A stretch of DNA of 64,000 bases from Catellatospora coxensis (GCF_016862635.1 NZ_BONI01000014.1:1-64000); one strand, 5' to 3'; numbered from the stretch's first letter, positions 52,331 to 61,024 are shown. The notes: generated by a model not told the origin, from the letters alone. Numbers and translations: made by a program.

Positions 52331-53654
52331 CCTGCTCGGCTGGCTGCGGCGCCTCCTCGGCCTGAGGGGCGCCGCTCCCCAGCCGAGGACGCCGTGGGAC
52401 GGGGCCGTCCGGCTCGGCGGGCCCACGCCCGCACCGGACGCCCCGTCCACCCCGCCCCTGCGCCCGGCCGCCCCCGCCTACCCGGCCGCCCCCGTGTACC
52501 CGGCTGCCGCCGCCTACCCGGCTGCCGCCGCTTACCCGGCCGGCGTCGACCACGGCCGCACCGCCGCGGCTGTGGGGATCGCCGCCGACCTCGACCCGGC
52601 GCTGCCCAGCAGCCCGGTGGCGCTCGCCTGGTTCGACCTCGGCCGGCGGTCGGGTTCGGCCGGCCTGGCCGACCCGGTGCCGATCGGCACCGCCTCGCCC
52701 GGCCCGGCCACGGTGGGCTCGGGAGCGACCGCTCCCGTCGAAGCCGCCCAGCCGGCGCGGGAAAGGACGGCGGTGGACCAGCAGCCGGTGGACCGGCCGG
52801 CGGTGGACCGGCCGGTGGTGACTGATCAGTCGCGGACCGGGCCGTCTGCCGCGACGACGATCGGGGCCGCGGCACACCGATCGACGCCGGGAGCGGCGAT
52901 GCCGGACCGAGCCGGGCAGGAGCCTGCCCCGGTGGAGGCACGGCCCGCCACAGCGGCACCTTCGCCGTCCGCGCACACCTTTTTTGATGTGCCCACATCA
53001 AAAAAGTTGTGGGCCGCACAGAGCGACACCGCTTTCACGGCCCCGGAGCCCAGGTCCGCCAGGACCGAGGTCTCGCCTTCGGAGCAGGCAGCCACGCCGT
53101 CGCTCGAACGCATCACGGCGGATCACCCCGGCGCACGATCGAACCCGCCGCGAGCGAGAACGACCCACCCGGACACCGAGCGCGCCGACGGAGACACGCC
53201 GGTGGCGGCAACGCGCACACCCCAACCCTCCACAGCGGACCAGGTCGAGGCCGAGCGGCTTCCGGCGGCGAACCGCGACGCGGCGAATCCCGACGCGGAG
53301 AGCCCCGACGCGGAGAGCCCCGACCGGCTTCTGAGCCGTGACCCGTGGACTTCGCCGTTCACCTCGGCGCACGTGGTGCCGGCTGTCAGCACGCCTGCTG
53401 CCACCGGCCGGTTCAGGCCCGGCCAGGTCGGCCCGGCGGGCGTGAGCGCCGCCGACGAGGCCGGCACCTCGGCGGCCACCGCGCCGTGGCCCCGGCTCAC
53501 CGGCCGGGAGCGAGGGCAGGAGCAGGAAGCCGGTCCCTGGCCGGAGCTGCTCGACGACACCGAGTTGTGGGCCGTCCCGGCGCCGACCCGTACCGACCCC
53601 GACCGCATCCGTTTGCGGCAGAGCCAACAGGAGGGCAGGCCGTGGAACGCATAG
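52311..53654 (+). CDS. Long disordered Pro/Ala-rich protein of the CIS operon
   Basis: A 447-residue protein with an N-terminal amphipathic helix (MSARLRDLLGWLRRLLGLRG), then about 400 residues of low-complexity Pro/Ala/Thr/Asp sequence including short repeats (Y-P-A-A-x-x four times, D-A-E-S-P). A short tail ELWAVPAPTRTDPDRIRLRQ...EGRPWNA looks more ordered. It occupies the position of the small Afp6-like gene between tube and LysM protein. An internal T6/A6 palindrome (52979-53006) adds codons TTT TTT ... AAA AAG foreign to the gene. Function unknown: tether, tape-measure substitute or cargo are possibilities. It overlaps both neighbours (20 and 13 bp). Confidence 0.75.
   Translation: MSARLRDLLGWLRRLLGLRGAAPQPRTPWDGAVRLGGPTPAPDAPSTPPLRPAAPAYPAAPVYPAAAAYPAAAAYPAGVDHGRTAAAVGIAADLDPALPSSPVALAWFDLGRRSGSAGLADPVPIGTASPGPATVGSGATAPVEAAQPARERTAVDQQPVDRPAVDRPVVTDQSRTGPSAATTIGAAAHRSTPGAAMPDRAGQEPAPVEARPATAAPSPSAHTFFDVPTSKKLWAAQSDTAFTAPEPRSARTEVSPSEQAATPSLERITADHPGARSNPPRARTTHPDTERADGDTPVAATRTPQPSTADQVEAERLPAANRDAANPDAESPDAESPDRLLSRDPWTSPFTSAHVVPAVSTPAATGRFRPGQVGPAGVSAADEAGTSAATAPWPRLTGRERGQEQEAGPWPELLDDTELWAVPAPTRTDPDRIRLRQSQQEGRPWNA
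52479..52541 (+). repeat. 18-bp tandem repeat inside the disordered CIS protein
   Basis: Three and a half copies of an 18-bp unit encode the residue pattern Y-P-A-A-x-x. Such runs can change copy number by slippage and point to a flexible linker. Confidence 0.7.
52979..53006. repeat. AT-rich 28-bp perfect palindrome inside a CDS
   Basis: Arms of 13 nt (52979-52991 and 52994-53006), CTTTTTTGATGTG and its complement, around a CC loop. It holds T6 and A6 tracts in an otherwise about 72 % GC gene and is read through in frame as F-F-D-V-P-T-S-K-K. Weaker pairing extends it outward. It does not have a T-run after a GC-rich stem, so it is not a normal intrinsic terminator. Confidence 0.75.
53277..53321 (+). 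repeat. 15-bp tandem repeat inside the disordered CIS protein
   Basis: Three copies of a 15-bp unit (first one diverged) encode DAANP, DAESP, DAESP. The last two copies are identical in DNA. Confidence 0.7.
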
Positions 53655-54280
53655 CCTTTCTCGTCGACGCCACCGGCGAGCGCATCGACTGCCTGGTCAA
53701 CCCCGAGACCCTGGTGGTACGCCGCCTCGCCGGGGTGCGCCCCGCGGCGCTGCCCGGGGCCGTGGTCGGCACCGGGGTCGACGACGCGCTCCTGTTCACC
53801 GGCGGCGGCCGCACCGAGCTGGTCCTCGACCTGCTGTTCGATGTGGACCTGGTCGAGCAGGCGCACCGGCCCGACGACGTACGCCGGCTCACCGGTCGGC
53901 TGTGGCAGCTGGCCGAGAACGGGCAGGGCCGCCCGCCGCTGGTACGCCTGGTCTGGGGCAAGACCTGGAACCTGCCCGGCGTGGTGGTGAACGTGGCCGA
54001 GCGCCTCGACGCCATCGACGCCACCGGCACCCCGCGCCGGTCCTGGCTGCGGCTCAAGCTGATCCGCAGCGAGGGCGAGCCCGCCGCGCCACCCGCCCCG
54101 ACGGCGGCGAGCGCGGTGCAGGCCACCGGCGACGGCTCCGGCGGCGGCGGGGCCCGGTTCGACCTGCTGGCCGCCGAGGCGCTCGGCGACCCGACCCGGT
54201 GGCGGGAGCTGGCCGAGCACAACGGCATCGACAACCCCCTGGCCGTACGCGCCGGGACCGTCCTCGGAGTCCCGTCATGA
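53642..54280 (+). CDS. CIS tube-adaptor protein with LysM-like C-terminus (Afp7-like)
   Basis: A 212-residue protein. Residues 1-150 resemble the CIS tube/spike-adaptor family, with a gp19-like fold hint in IDCLVNPETLVVRRLAG and RTELVLDLLFDVDL and the RPPLVRLVWGKTW strand. Residues about 165-212 are a LysM-like end (DLLAAEALGDPTRWRELAEHNGIDNPLAVRAGTVLGVP). In other CIS this protein joins the tube to the spike. The GTG start at 53642 is inside the end of the preceding gene. The stop overlaps the next ATG. Confidence 0.88.
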   Translation: MERIAFLVDATGERIDCLVNPETLVVRRLAGVRPAALPGAVVGTGVDDALLFTGGGRTELVLDLLFDVDLVEQAHRPDDVRRLTGRLWQLAENGQGRPPLVRLVWGKTWNLPGVVVNVAERLDAIDATGTPRRSWLRLKLIRSEGEPAAPPAPTAASAVQATGDGSGGGGARFDLLAAEALGDPTRWRELAEHNGIDNPLAVRAGTVLGVPS

Positions 54281-55761
54281 TCATTCCTGCCGTGTCGGTG
54301 CGCCTCGACGGCGCACCCGTGCCGGGCCGGGTCCTGTCGGCCCGCGTCACCCAGCGCATCGGCCTGCCCGCCCAGGCCGAACTCACCATGCACACCCCCG
54401 CGGGCTGGCCGTTCGGGGCACGCCTGGAACTCGACGTCGACGGCGAACCGCTGTTCGACGGCGAGGTCGGCACCGTCGAGCTGACCCGCGGGCCGGGCTC
54501 GGAGACCGGCTGGACGGTCGTCGCCCACGACCTGCTGCACCGGCTGCGCGCCAGGCAGCAGCCGCGGGTCTTCACCGGCGTCACCCTGGCCGACCTGGCC
54601 CGCGAGCTCACCGCCGGCCTCGACCTGACCGTGCGCTGCCCCGACCCGGGGCCGCCGCTGGAGCGGCTGCTCCAGCACCGCGCCACCGACTGGGACCTGC
54701 TCGCCCGCGCCGCCGCCCGGCTCGGCCGCTACCCGGTGCTCGACGGCCGGACCCTGGTCCTGGAGACGCTGTGCCCGCGCGGGTCGGCGCTGCCGCTGAA
54801 GTTCGGCGACACGCTGTGGCAGTGCCGCGTCGAGGGCCACGCCGACCGGGCCGTCGGGGGAGTGGCCACCTATGGCTGGCACCCGGGCGGGGAGTTCACC
54901 ACCGGTCGGGCCGCCGCGCCCGGATACCAACCAGGGCCTGCTGTTTCGCTGCCCGGACTCGGCGGAGACGGTGACCGGGCGCTCATCGACCAGCCCGCCG
55001 GCCTGCAAGCCGAAGCCGCCCAGGCGGCCCTGGACCGGGCGGCGGCCCGGGTGCTGTGCGTCAGCGGCACCGCGCAGGGCGACCCGGCGCTGCGGCCCGG
55101 CCGCGCGGTCGAGATCGCGGGCGTCGGCGACGCCGTCGACGGCACCTATCCCGTGTGCACGGCCGTACACACCGTCGACGTCGACGGCTACCGCACCGTG
55201 TTCGGCACCGAACCACCCGACAGCCCCACGCAGCCGAGCGCCGCCGCGATCGCCCTGGGCCGGGTCACCGGGGTCGACGACCCCGACGGCCGCGGCCGCG
55301 TCCAGGTCATCCTCCCCGGCCACGGCGACCTCGACCTCGGCTGGCTGCCCGTGCTGTGCCCCGGCGCCGGGCCCGGCAAGGGCATCGTCGCACTGCCCGA
55401 CCCCGGCGACCTCGTCGTGCTTGCCCTGCCGCATGAGGACCCCGCCGAGGCGATCGTGCTCGGCGCCGTCTTCGGCGCGTTGTCGCCGCCCGACAGCGGC
55501 GTCAGCGGCGGACGCGTACGCCGGTGGACCCTGCACAGCCCCGAAGGGCAGAAGGTCCTCGTCGACGACGGCGACAAGTCGATCACCCTGTCCAACGCCG
55601 ACGGCAGCGCCCTCGAACTCGCCCCCGGCAAGGTCCGGCTGCTGGCCCGCACCGACCTGGTCATCGAGGCCCCCGGGCACCGGATGACCATCCGCGCCGC
55701 CAACGTCGACTTCGAACGCGCGCTCATCCCCGGCCTGCCGACCGAGGTGATCCCGGGATGA
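54277..55761 (+). CDS. CIS spike protein (VgrG / Afp8-like)
   Basis: A 494-residue spike: an N-terminal phage late-control gene D (gp27-like) part (about 1-330), then a gp5-like OB-fold beginning LGRVTGVDDPDGRGRVQVILPGHGDLDLGWLPVLCPGAG (about 330-420) and a short C-terminal beta-helix region ending in TIRAANVDFERA. No extra effector domain follows, so cargo would have to travel in the tube or on the tip. ATG 54277 overlaps the LysM gene stop (ATGA). Confidence 0.92.
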   Translation: MIIPAVSVRLDGAPVPGRVLSARVTQRIGLPAQAELTMHTPAGWPFGARLELDVDGEPLFDGEVGTVELTRGPGSETGWTVVAHDLLHRLRARQQPRVFTGVTLADLARELTAGLDLTVRCPDPGPPLERLLQHRATDWDLLARAAARLGRYPVLDGRTLVLETLCPRGSALPLKFGDTLWQCRVEGHADRAVGGVATYGWHPGGEFTTGRAAAPGYQPGPAVSLPGLGGDGDRALIDQPAGLQAEAAQAALDRAAARVLCVSGTAQGDPALRPGRAVEIAGVGDAVDGTYPVCTAVHTVDVDGYRTVFGTEPPDSPTQPSAAAIALGRVTGVDDPDGRGRVQVILPGHGDLDLGWLPVLCPGAGPGKGIVALPDPGDLVVLALPHEDPAEAIVLGAVFGALSPPDSGVSGGRVRRWTLHSPEGQKVLVDDGDKSITLSNADGSALELAPGKVRLLARTDLVIEAPGHRMTIRAANVDFERALIPGLPTEVIPG

Positions 55762-56096
55762 GACTCATCGACTCGTCGTCCGACGTGCGCTGCGACCACG
55801 ACGGCAAGGTCGCCAACAACCCGTCCCAGCACTGGGTCGAGATCGCCGGGCACCCCGTGCTCGTCGACGACGACCCCCAGGGCCGCGCCGTCGCCCGCTG
55901 CCCCAACATCGGCGCGACCATGAAGCCCTGCGTGAAGACCCTGCGCGTGTTCACCGGCTACAGCGACTGGATCCGCATCGACGGCGACGCCGTGGTCCTC
56001 GACAGCCTCGACGGCCTCACCGACGGCACCGTGCCCGGCACCGTCCACTACCGCGTACGCATCCCCGGCCAGACCTTCGTGGAGGCGACCTCATGA
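55758..56096 (+). CDS. PAAR-like spike-tip protein
   Basis: A 112-residue beta-rich protein with C12, H14, C48 and C58 well placed to bind one metal ion at the tip (RCDHDGKV and ARCPN...KPC). Its position after VgrG and before gp25, and its size, match PAAR-like tips of eCIS (Afp10), though the PAAR motif itself is not obvious. ATG 55758 overlaps the spike stop. A metal-sharpened tip is inferred. Confidence 0.7.
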   Translation: MRLIDSSSDVRCDHDGKVANNPSQHWVEIAGHPVLVDDDPQGRAVARCPNIGATMKPCVKTLRVFTGYSDWIRIDGDAVVLDSLDGLTDGTVPGTVHYRVRIPGQTFVEATS

Positions 56097-56488
56097 CCCC
56101 GACCTCACTGCGCTTCACCGAAGGCGACGGCATCGTCACCTCCGCCGCCGGCCGGGTCGCGCTCGTCCACGGCGACGACGCCATCCGCCAGGCCATCATC
56201 CTGCTGCTCGGCACCGTGCCCGGCGAACGCCTCATGCGCCCCGAGTACGGCTCCCACCTGCACCGGCTGCTGTTCGCGCCCAACGACCAGACCACCGCCG
56301 GCCTCGCCATCCACTACGTGCGCCACGCCCTCGAACGCTGGGAGCCGCGCATCGACATCGAGCAGGTCGACGCCGACCCCGACCCCGACAACGCGTCCCG
56401 GCTCAACGTGCACCTGCGCTACCGGGTCCGGCAGACGCTGGCCGCCGGCGTCCTCGACTACCCCCTCGACCTCGGAGAACCGTCATGA
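56093..56488 (+). CDS. CIS baseplate wedge protein (gp25/Afp9-like)
   Basis: A 131-residue GPW/gp25 protein that nucleates sheath assembly on the baseplate. The hallmark is AIRQAIILLLGTVPGERLMRPEYGSHLHRLLF (about 31-62) with the conserved E-R-x-x-x-P-E-Y-G core, followed by HALERWEPRIDIEQV. ATG 56093 overlaps its neighbours at both ends. Confidence 0.93.
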   Translation: MTPTSLRFTEGDGIVTSAAGRVALVHGDDAIRQAIILLLGTVPGERLMRPEYGSHLHRLLFAPNDQTTAGLAIHYVRHALERWEPRIDIEQVDADPDPDNASRLNVHLRYRVRQTLAAGVLDYPLDLGEPS

Positions 56489-59019
56489 TCCCCGTGCCGA
56501 ACCTCGACGACCGCAGATTCGACGACCTGGTCGCCGAAGCCCGCGACCGGGTACGCCGCTCCTGCCCGGACTGGACCGACCTGTCCGTCCACGACCCCGG
56601 CGTCGCCCTGATCGAGGCGTTCGCGTACCTGACCGAGGTCATGCTGTACCGGCTCAACCGGCTGCCGGAGAAGGCATACCTGGAGTTCCTGAACCTGCTC
56701 GGCGTCTCCCGCCGACCACCCGCCGCCGCGTGGGCCGAGCTGACGTTCACCCGCACCGGCGCCGAAACCGGCCGCATCGCGATCCCCGCCGGCACCCGCG
56801 TCGCCGCCGCCCGCGGCGCCGACCCGCAACCGGTCCTGTTCACCACCACCGTCCCGGCCGTCATCGCCGAAGGCGAGACCGAGACCCGGGTACGCGCCTA
56901 CCACTGCGAACTCGTCGACGGCGAACTGCTCGGCCTCGGCACCGGCCTGCCCGGCCTGGTCCTGCGCGCCGACCGGGCCCCGCTGGCCAACACCGGCGAA
57001 CCCCTGGAGGTGCTGCTCGGCGTCCAGGCGACCGGGCCCGTCACCGGCGCGGCCCGCGAGCACGACGGCCGCACCTTCGAGATCTGGCAGCGCGTCGAGA
57101 CCTTCGCCGGCCTCGGCCCCGCCGACCGCGCCTACCTGCTCGACCCGGCCGCCGGGACGGTCACGTTCGCGCCCGCCCTCGACGGCGGCACCGTGCCCGG
57201 CGCGGTCCCGGCCGCCCACCGCGAGATCCGCCTCTGGTACCGCGTCGGCGGCGGCGCGTCCGGCAACGTCGCCGCGAACACCCTCACCGCGCTGCGCGAC
57301 CAGATCCCGGGCGTACGGGTCACCAACGCCGAAGCGGCCCGTGGCGGCCGGGACATCGAGCAGGTCGACGCCGCCGCGCGCCGCGGCCCGTACGAGCTGT
57401 TCAGCCTCCACCGCGCCGTCACCGCCCGCGACTTCGAGCTGCTCGCGACCGCCGGCTCCCCGGCCGTCGCCCGCGCCCGCGCGTTCACCCGCGCCTCCAT
57501 GTGGTCGTTCGCCCGCCCCGGCGAGGTCGAGGTGACCCTGGTCCCGTACGTGCCCGAGGCGGCCCGCCCCGGCTGGCGGCTGCCCGTCGCCGCGCTCGCC
57601 GAACGCCAGCTCGACGAGGTGCGCCTGCACACCCAGGCCGACCTGGACCGCCGCCGCGCCCTGGGCACCTCGGTCACCACCACCTGGGCCCGCTACAAGT
57701 CCGTCGCCGTCAAGGGCCGGGTCGTCGTCGGCCGCCAGGAGGACGTCGACGCCGTACGCCGCCGCATCCACGACCGCCTCCACCAGACCATCAGCCCGCT
57801 GCCCGCCCCCGCGACCGTCGAAGGCTGGTCCTTCGGCGAGCCGCTGCGCGCCTCCAACGTGTACCGGATCCTGGAGCAGGCCGAACCCGGCGTGCGCTAC
57901 GTCGACGACGTGCGCTTCGTGCTCGAACACGCGCCCAGCCGCGACGTCAGCTCCATCGCCGCCGACGGCTACCAGCCCGGCACCTGGTACGCCGGCGGCG
58001 GCGAGCAGGTCTTCCGGTCCACCAACGACGGTGAGGGCTGGGAGCTGGTCACCGTGTTCCCCGGCGAGGTCGTGCGCCAGGTCGTGCCCGCACCGGTGTC
58101 CGACCGGCCCGGCGTCGTCGCCCGCCCCGGCGCGGTCGCCGTCGTCACCAACTCCGACGAGGGCGGCTCCTGCGTGCACGTCTCCGCCGACCTGGGCGAG
58201 ACCTGGCGCAAGCTGACCGAGATCGACGCCGTGGTCCTGGAAGCGGCGTGGATCGACCGCGAGGAGTCGGTGTCGCTGCTGCTGGCCACCGACGTCGGCC
58301 TGTACGAGATGTCGCTGCTCGACGGAGCGGTCCCGCTGCAGATCATCGTCGACAGCAAGGACCAGGACCGCGGCTTCAACTCCGTGCGCACCTTCGTCTC
58401 CGAACGCGGCGTGTGGGGCGTGGCCCTGGCCGCCGAGACCACCTACGGCGTCTACCTGTCCACGGCCGGCGGCCGCCAGGGCACCTTCGCCCACGTCGGC
58501 CTCAACGGCGTCGACACCCGCGCCCTGTCTGTGCAGCTCGACGGCCCGGACACGATCCTCTGGGTCGGCACCGGCACCACCGACCCGCGAAAGCCCGGCA
58601 AGGGCTGCTACCGCGCCCGGCTGTTCGAGGCCGACGTGCGCTGGCAGGAGATGTCCGCCGGGTGGACCGGCGGCACCTGCTGGGGCCTCGACTTCGTCGA
58701 CGGCACGGCGTACGCCGCCAGCCAGAGCGGGGGAGTGCTCCAGCTCGACACCACGGCCGCCACGCCGCAGTGGGAGTCCCCGTCGGTCAACTGCGGCCTG
58801 CCGCTGCGCGACCGGACCCGCTTCGAACCCGTACGCACCATCGCCGGCGGCAGCCACGTGTTCGCCGGCGGCAACCGCGGCACCCACGTCCTCGCCGCAC
58901 CGGGCCGGTGGCGCTCCGCAGCCGACACCGAACTGCGCCAGCTCGTCACCATCCCGCCCACCTGGCTGCTCGTCTCCGGCGAGCACGACATCGAGGTGGT
59001 GACCGAAGATGCGCCGTGA
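56485..59019 (+). CDS. Baseplate J-like protein fused to a BNR/Asp-box beta-propeller
   Basis: An 844-residue fusion. Residues about 1-480 are a baseplate assembly (gp6/Afp11-like) protein: LSVHDPGVALIEAFAYLTEVMLYRLNRLPEKAYLEFLNLLG, then GTR.., and the RAFTRASMWSFARPGEVEVTLVPYVPE region. From about 496 to the end is a beta-propeller with Asp-box motifs STNDGEGW (512-519) and SADLGETW (567-574), as in sialidases and sortilin-like repeats. Placing a propeller on the wedge would put a ligand- or substrate-binding module on the baseplate rim. The next gene starts 11 bp before the stop. Confidence 0.88.
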   Translation: MIPVPNLDDRRFDDLVAEARDRVRRSCPDWTDLSVHDPGVALIEAFAYLTEVMLYRLNRLPEKAYLEFLNLLGVSRRPPAAAWAELTFTRTGAETGRIAIPAGTRVAAARGADPQPVLFTTTVPAVIAEGETETRVRAYHCELVDGELLGLGTGLPGLVLRADRAPLANTGEPLEVLLGVQATGPVTGAAREHDGRTFEIWQRVETFAGLGPADRAYLLDPAAGTVTFAPALDGGTVPGAVPAAHREIRLWYRVGGGASGNVAANTLTALRDQIPGVRVTNAEAARGGRDIEQVDAAARRGPYELFSLHRAVTARDFELLATAGSPAVARARAFTRASMWSFARPGEVEVTLVPYVPEAARPGWRLPVAALAERQLDEVRLHTQADLDRRRALGTSVTTTWARYKSVAVKGRVVVGRQEDVDAVRRRIHDRLHQTISPLPAPATVEGWSFGEPLRASNVYRILEQAEPGVRYVDDVRFVLEHAPSRDVSSIAADGYQPGTWYAGGGEQVFRSTNDGEGWELVTVFPGEVVRQVVPAPVSDRPGVVARPGAVAVVTNSDEGGSCVHVSADLGETWRKLTEIDAVVLEAAWIDREESVSLLLATDVGLYEMSLLDGAVPLQIIVDSKDQDRGFNSVRTFVSERGVWGVALAAETTYGVYLSTAGGRQGTFAHVGLNGVDTRALSVQLDGPDTILWVGTGTTDPRKPGKGCYRARLFEADVRWQEMSAGWTGGTCWGLDFVDGTAYAASQSGGVLQLDTTAATPQWESPSVNCGLPLRDRTRFEPVRTIAGGSHVFAGGNRGTHVLAAPGRWRSAADTELRQLVTIPPTWLLVSGEHDIEVVTEDAP

Positions 59020-59470
59020 CGCCATCGCCGCCCTGCTGCCTGCCGCCTACCAGCGGGCCATGCACCCGAGCGGGGTGCTGTGGGCGCTGCTCGACGTGAT
59101 GGAGGGCCTGCACTCCTCCGGCGAGGCCCGCCTCGCGACCGTCGAGGACCTGTTCCACCCGTACCGCTGCCCGCCCCAGCTGGTGCCGTTCCTGGCCCGC
59201 TGGGTCGCCGTCGACCACCTCGGCCACGGCCGGGACCTGGTCGCGCACGGCACCGCCCTGGCCCAGTCCCGCGGCACCCGCGAAGGGCTGCGGGCCGCGG
59301 TGACCCTGGCCACCGGCCTGCCCGACATCGAGATCGAGGAGTCGGCCGACCGGCCGTTCCACCTGATCGTACGCATCCCCGCGGGCAGTGACCTGCTCGA
59401 ACGCGTCCGGCACATCGTCGAGCTGGACAAGCCTGCCGCCACCACCTTCGAAATGGGAGAACTGCCGTGA
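59009..59470 (+). CDS. CIS tail protein, P2 tail-I/gp7-like
   Basis: A 153-residue phage-tail-protein-like wedge component: AALLPAAYQRAM at the start, DLFHPYRCPPQLVPFLARWVAVD, and RGTREGLRAAVTLATGLPDIEIEE, which matches the tail-protein-I family found after baseplate J in phages and CIS. It is much shorter than Afp12, suggesting a simplified baseplate. The stop overlaps the GTG of the next gene. Confidence 0.8.
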   Translation: MRRDAIAALLPAAYQRAMHPSGVLWALLDVMEGLHSSGEARLATVEDLFHPYRCPPQLVPFLARWVAVDHLGHGRDLVAHGTALAQSRGTREGLRAAVTLATGLPDIEIEESADRPFHLIVRIPAGSDLLERVRHIVELDKPAATTFEMGELP

Positions 59471-60573
59471 ACGACAAGACCGAGAAGTGGGTCATCACCA
59501 CCGCGACCCCGGAGGTGACCCTCGGCCAGGACCGCGCCGCCGAGGTCACCTTCACCATCACCAACCAGTCCCGGCGCACCGGCCGGCCCGGCATCGACTT
59601 CCACACCGGCCAGGACACCGACGCGTCCTGGTTCACCGTGGAGGAGTACCCGCGCCCGAAGCCCGGCGCGACCGCACCCCTGGTCGTGAAAATCAACATC
59701 CCGCAGTCGGCTCCGGCCGGACGCTACGAGTTCCAGGCCCGGCTCACCCCGCCGCTGACCCTCGGCGCGCAGCGCGACGCCGAACTGTCCGACGCCCCCG
59801 AGGAGACGTCGGTGCTCAGCCGCCGCGTCGCCGTCGTGGTCCCCGCCCCGCCCGCGCCGGAGAAGAAGCCGTTCCCGTGGTGGATCGTCGTCGCCGCCGC
59901 CCTGGCCGTCCTCGTCATCAGCGTCATCACCTGGGTCGTCTGGCCCGAGGGCGAGCAGCCCGCCGCCACCCCGCAGCCCACGGCGTCGGCCACCCCCGCC
60001 GCCTCGGCCAGCCCCGTCCCGGTGGAGCTGGTCGCCGTGCCGAAGCTGATCGGCCTGCCGCCCACCGACGCCAAGGCCGCCCTGGCCAAGGCCGGGTTCG
60101 TGGCCGGCACCGTCCAGTTCGGCTGGGACAACTCCCGCGGTCCCGGCGCAGTCACCCGCCAGTCCCTGCCCGGCGGCGCGACCGCGGCCAAGGGCAGCAC
60201 CGTCGACCTCGGCATCTCCGCCGCCGCGGCCAAGCCCGTCATCTCCCAACCGGTCACCAACTCCAGCGTGCCGCCGGGCCGGATGCCCGCCGTCGTGTGG
60301 ACCCAGCCCGACTCGTGGCCGGTCCGCTGGCTCATCACCGTCCAGATCGAGCGGTGCACGAAGTCGGCCTTCGGCGAGGTATGCCAGCCCACCCCGGCCG
60401 TGTCCAGCCAGATCGCCACCGCGCGCGAGTTCACCCCGGCGATGCCGACCCTCAACTACAACACCGTCAACAACGTCCGCGACAACGGCTGGGTGATCGT
60501 CAACGTCCAGGTCCTCGACGACTACGGCACCGCGACCGAGGCCGGGTCCGTGCGCGTCTACCTGGAGCACTGA
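59467..60573 (+). CDS. Single-span membrane protein with PASTA domain, last part of CIS operon
   Basis: A 368-residue protein. The N-terminal beta domain (about 1-128) is followed by a transmembrane helix (about 138-160, WWIVVAAALAVLVISVITWVVW), a Pro/Ala/Thr linker, a PASTA-like domain (about 189-255, VPKLIGLPPTDAKAALAKAGF) and a C-terminal beta-rich region (about 262-368). PASTA domains bind peptidoglycan precursors or cross-links. Without a signal peptide the N-terminus should be cytoplasmic and PASTA outside. In Streptomyces a membrane protein (CisA) docks cytoplasmic CIS to the envelope; this may be an analogue. GTG start overlaps the previous stop. Confidence 0.82.
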   Translation: MNDKTEKWVITTATPEVTLGQDRAAEVTFTITNQSRRTGRPGIDFHTGQDTDASWFTVEEYPRPKPGATAPLVVKINIPQSAPAGRYEFQARLTPPLTLGAQRDAELSDAPEETSVLSRRVAVVVPAPPAPEKKPFPWWIVVAAALAVLVISVITWVVWPEGEQPAATPQPTASATPAASASPVPVELVAVPKLIGLPPTDAKAALAKAGFVAGTVQFGWDNSRGPGAVTRQSLPGGATAAKGSTVDLGISAAAAKPVISQPVTNSSVPPGRMPAVVWTQPDSWPVRWLITVQIERCTKSAFGEVCQPTPAVSSQIATAREFTPAMPTLNYNTVNNVRDNGWVIVNVQVLDDYGTATEAGSVRVYLEH

Positions 60574-60574
60574 C

Positions 60575-61024
60575 ATGCCCGCGCTCACCCGGGGACAGAA
60601 GATCCTCGCCGCGGTCGCGGTGCTGATCGTCGCGCTGTACGTCACCGGCGTCGCCACCGCCGACGACGGCACGATGACCGACCCGACCGACAACGCCCTG
60701 GTCCAGCAGCTCGGCGACTGGTTCGGCGACCCCGACCCCGTCGACCCGGCGGACCTGTCCGCGCCCTGCCTGACCGACGGCGTACTCGTCATCGAGGCAG
60801 GCTGCGTGCTCACCGTCGCGCCGGCCGACAGCGACCTGCGCGAAGTCGAACTGCGCCCTGACGGCCCGCTGCGGCTGCTCACCCGCGCCCCGCACGACGA
60901 CACGATCCTCGACCGCGACGTGCCCGCCGGGGAACCGATCCGCGTCGCCGTCGACGACCAGGGCGTCGACATCAGCCTGACCTGCGACAAGTGCACCGTC
61001 ACCCTCGGAGGTAGTGATGGATAG
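60575..61024 (+). CDS. Small membrane-anchored protein, CIS operon
   Basis: A 149-residue protein with an N-terminal signal anchor (about 8-28, ILAAVAVLIVALYVTGVATA) and an acidic extracytoplasmic domain with four cysteines (PCL, AGC, TCDKC), possibly two disulfides. I do not recognise the family. It begins 1 nt after the PASTA gene stop and overlaps the next gene by 8 bp. Confidence 0.7.
   Translation: MPALTRGQKILAAVAVLIVALYVTGVATADDGTMTDPTDNALVQQLGDWFGDPDPVDPADLSAPCLTDGVLVIEAGCVLTVAPADSDLREVELRPDGPLRLLTRAPHDDTILDRDVPAGEPIRVAVDDQGVDISLTCDKCTVTLGGSDG

Noticed and set aside
52979-53006. The T6/A6 palindrome as an intrinsic terminator inside the CIS operon
   Set aside because: The U-run would precede, not follow, the stem in the transcript, the stem core is only 6 bp and not GC-rich, and the gene continues intact through it.
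56458-59025. An 855-codon open frame on the minus strand over the baseplate gene
   Set aside because: Gly/Ala/Val/Arg-rich shadow translation; the plus strand carries the baseplate J and propeller motifs.
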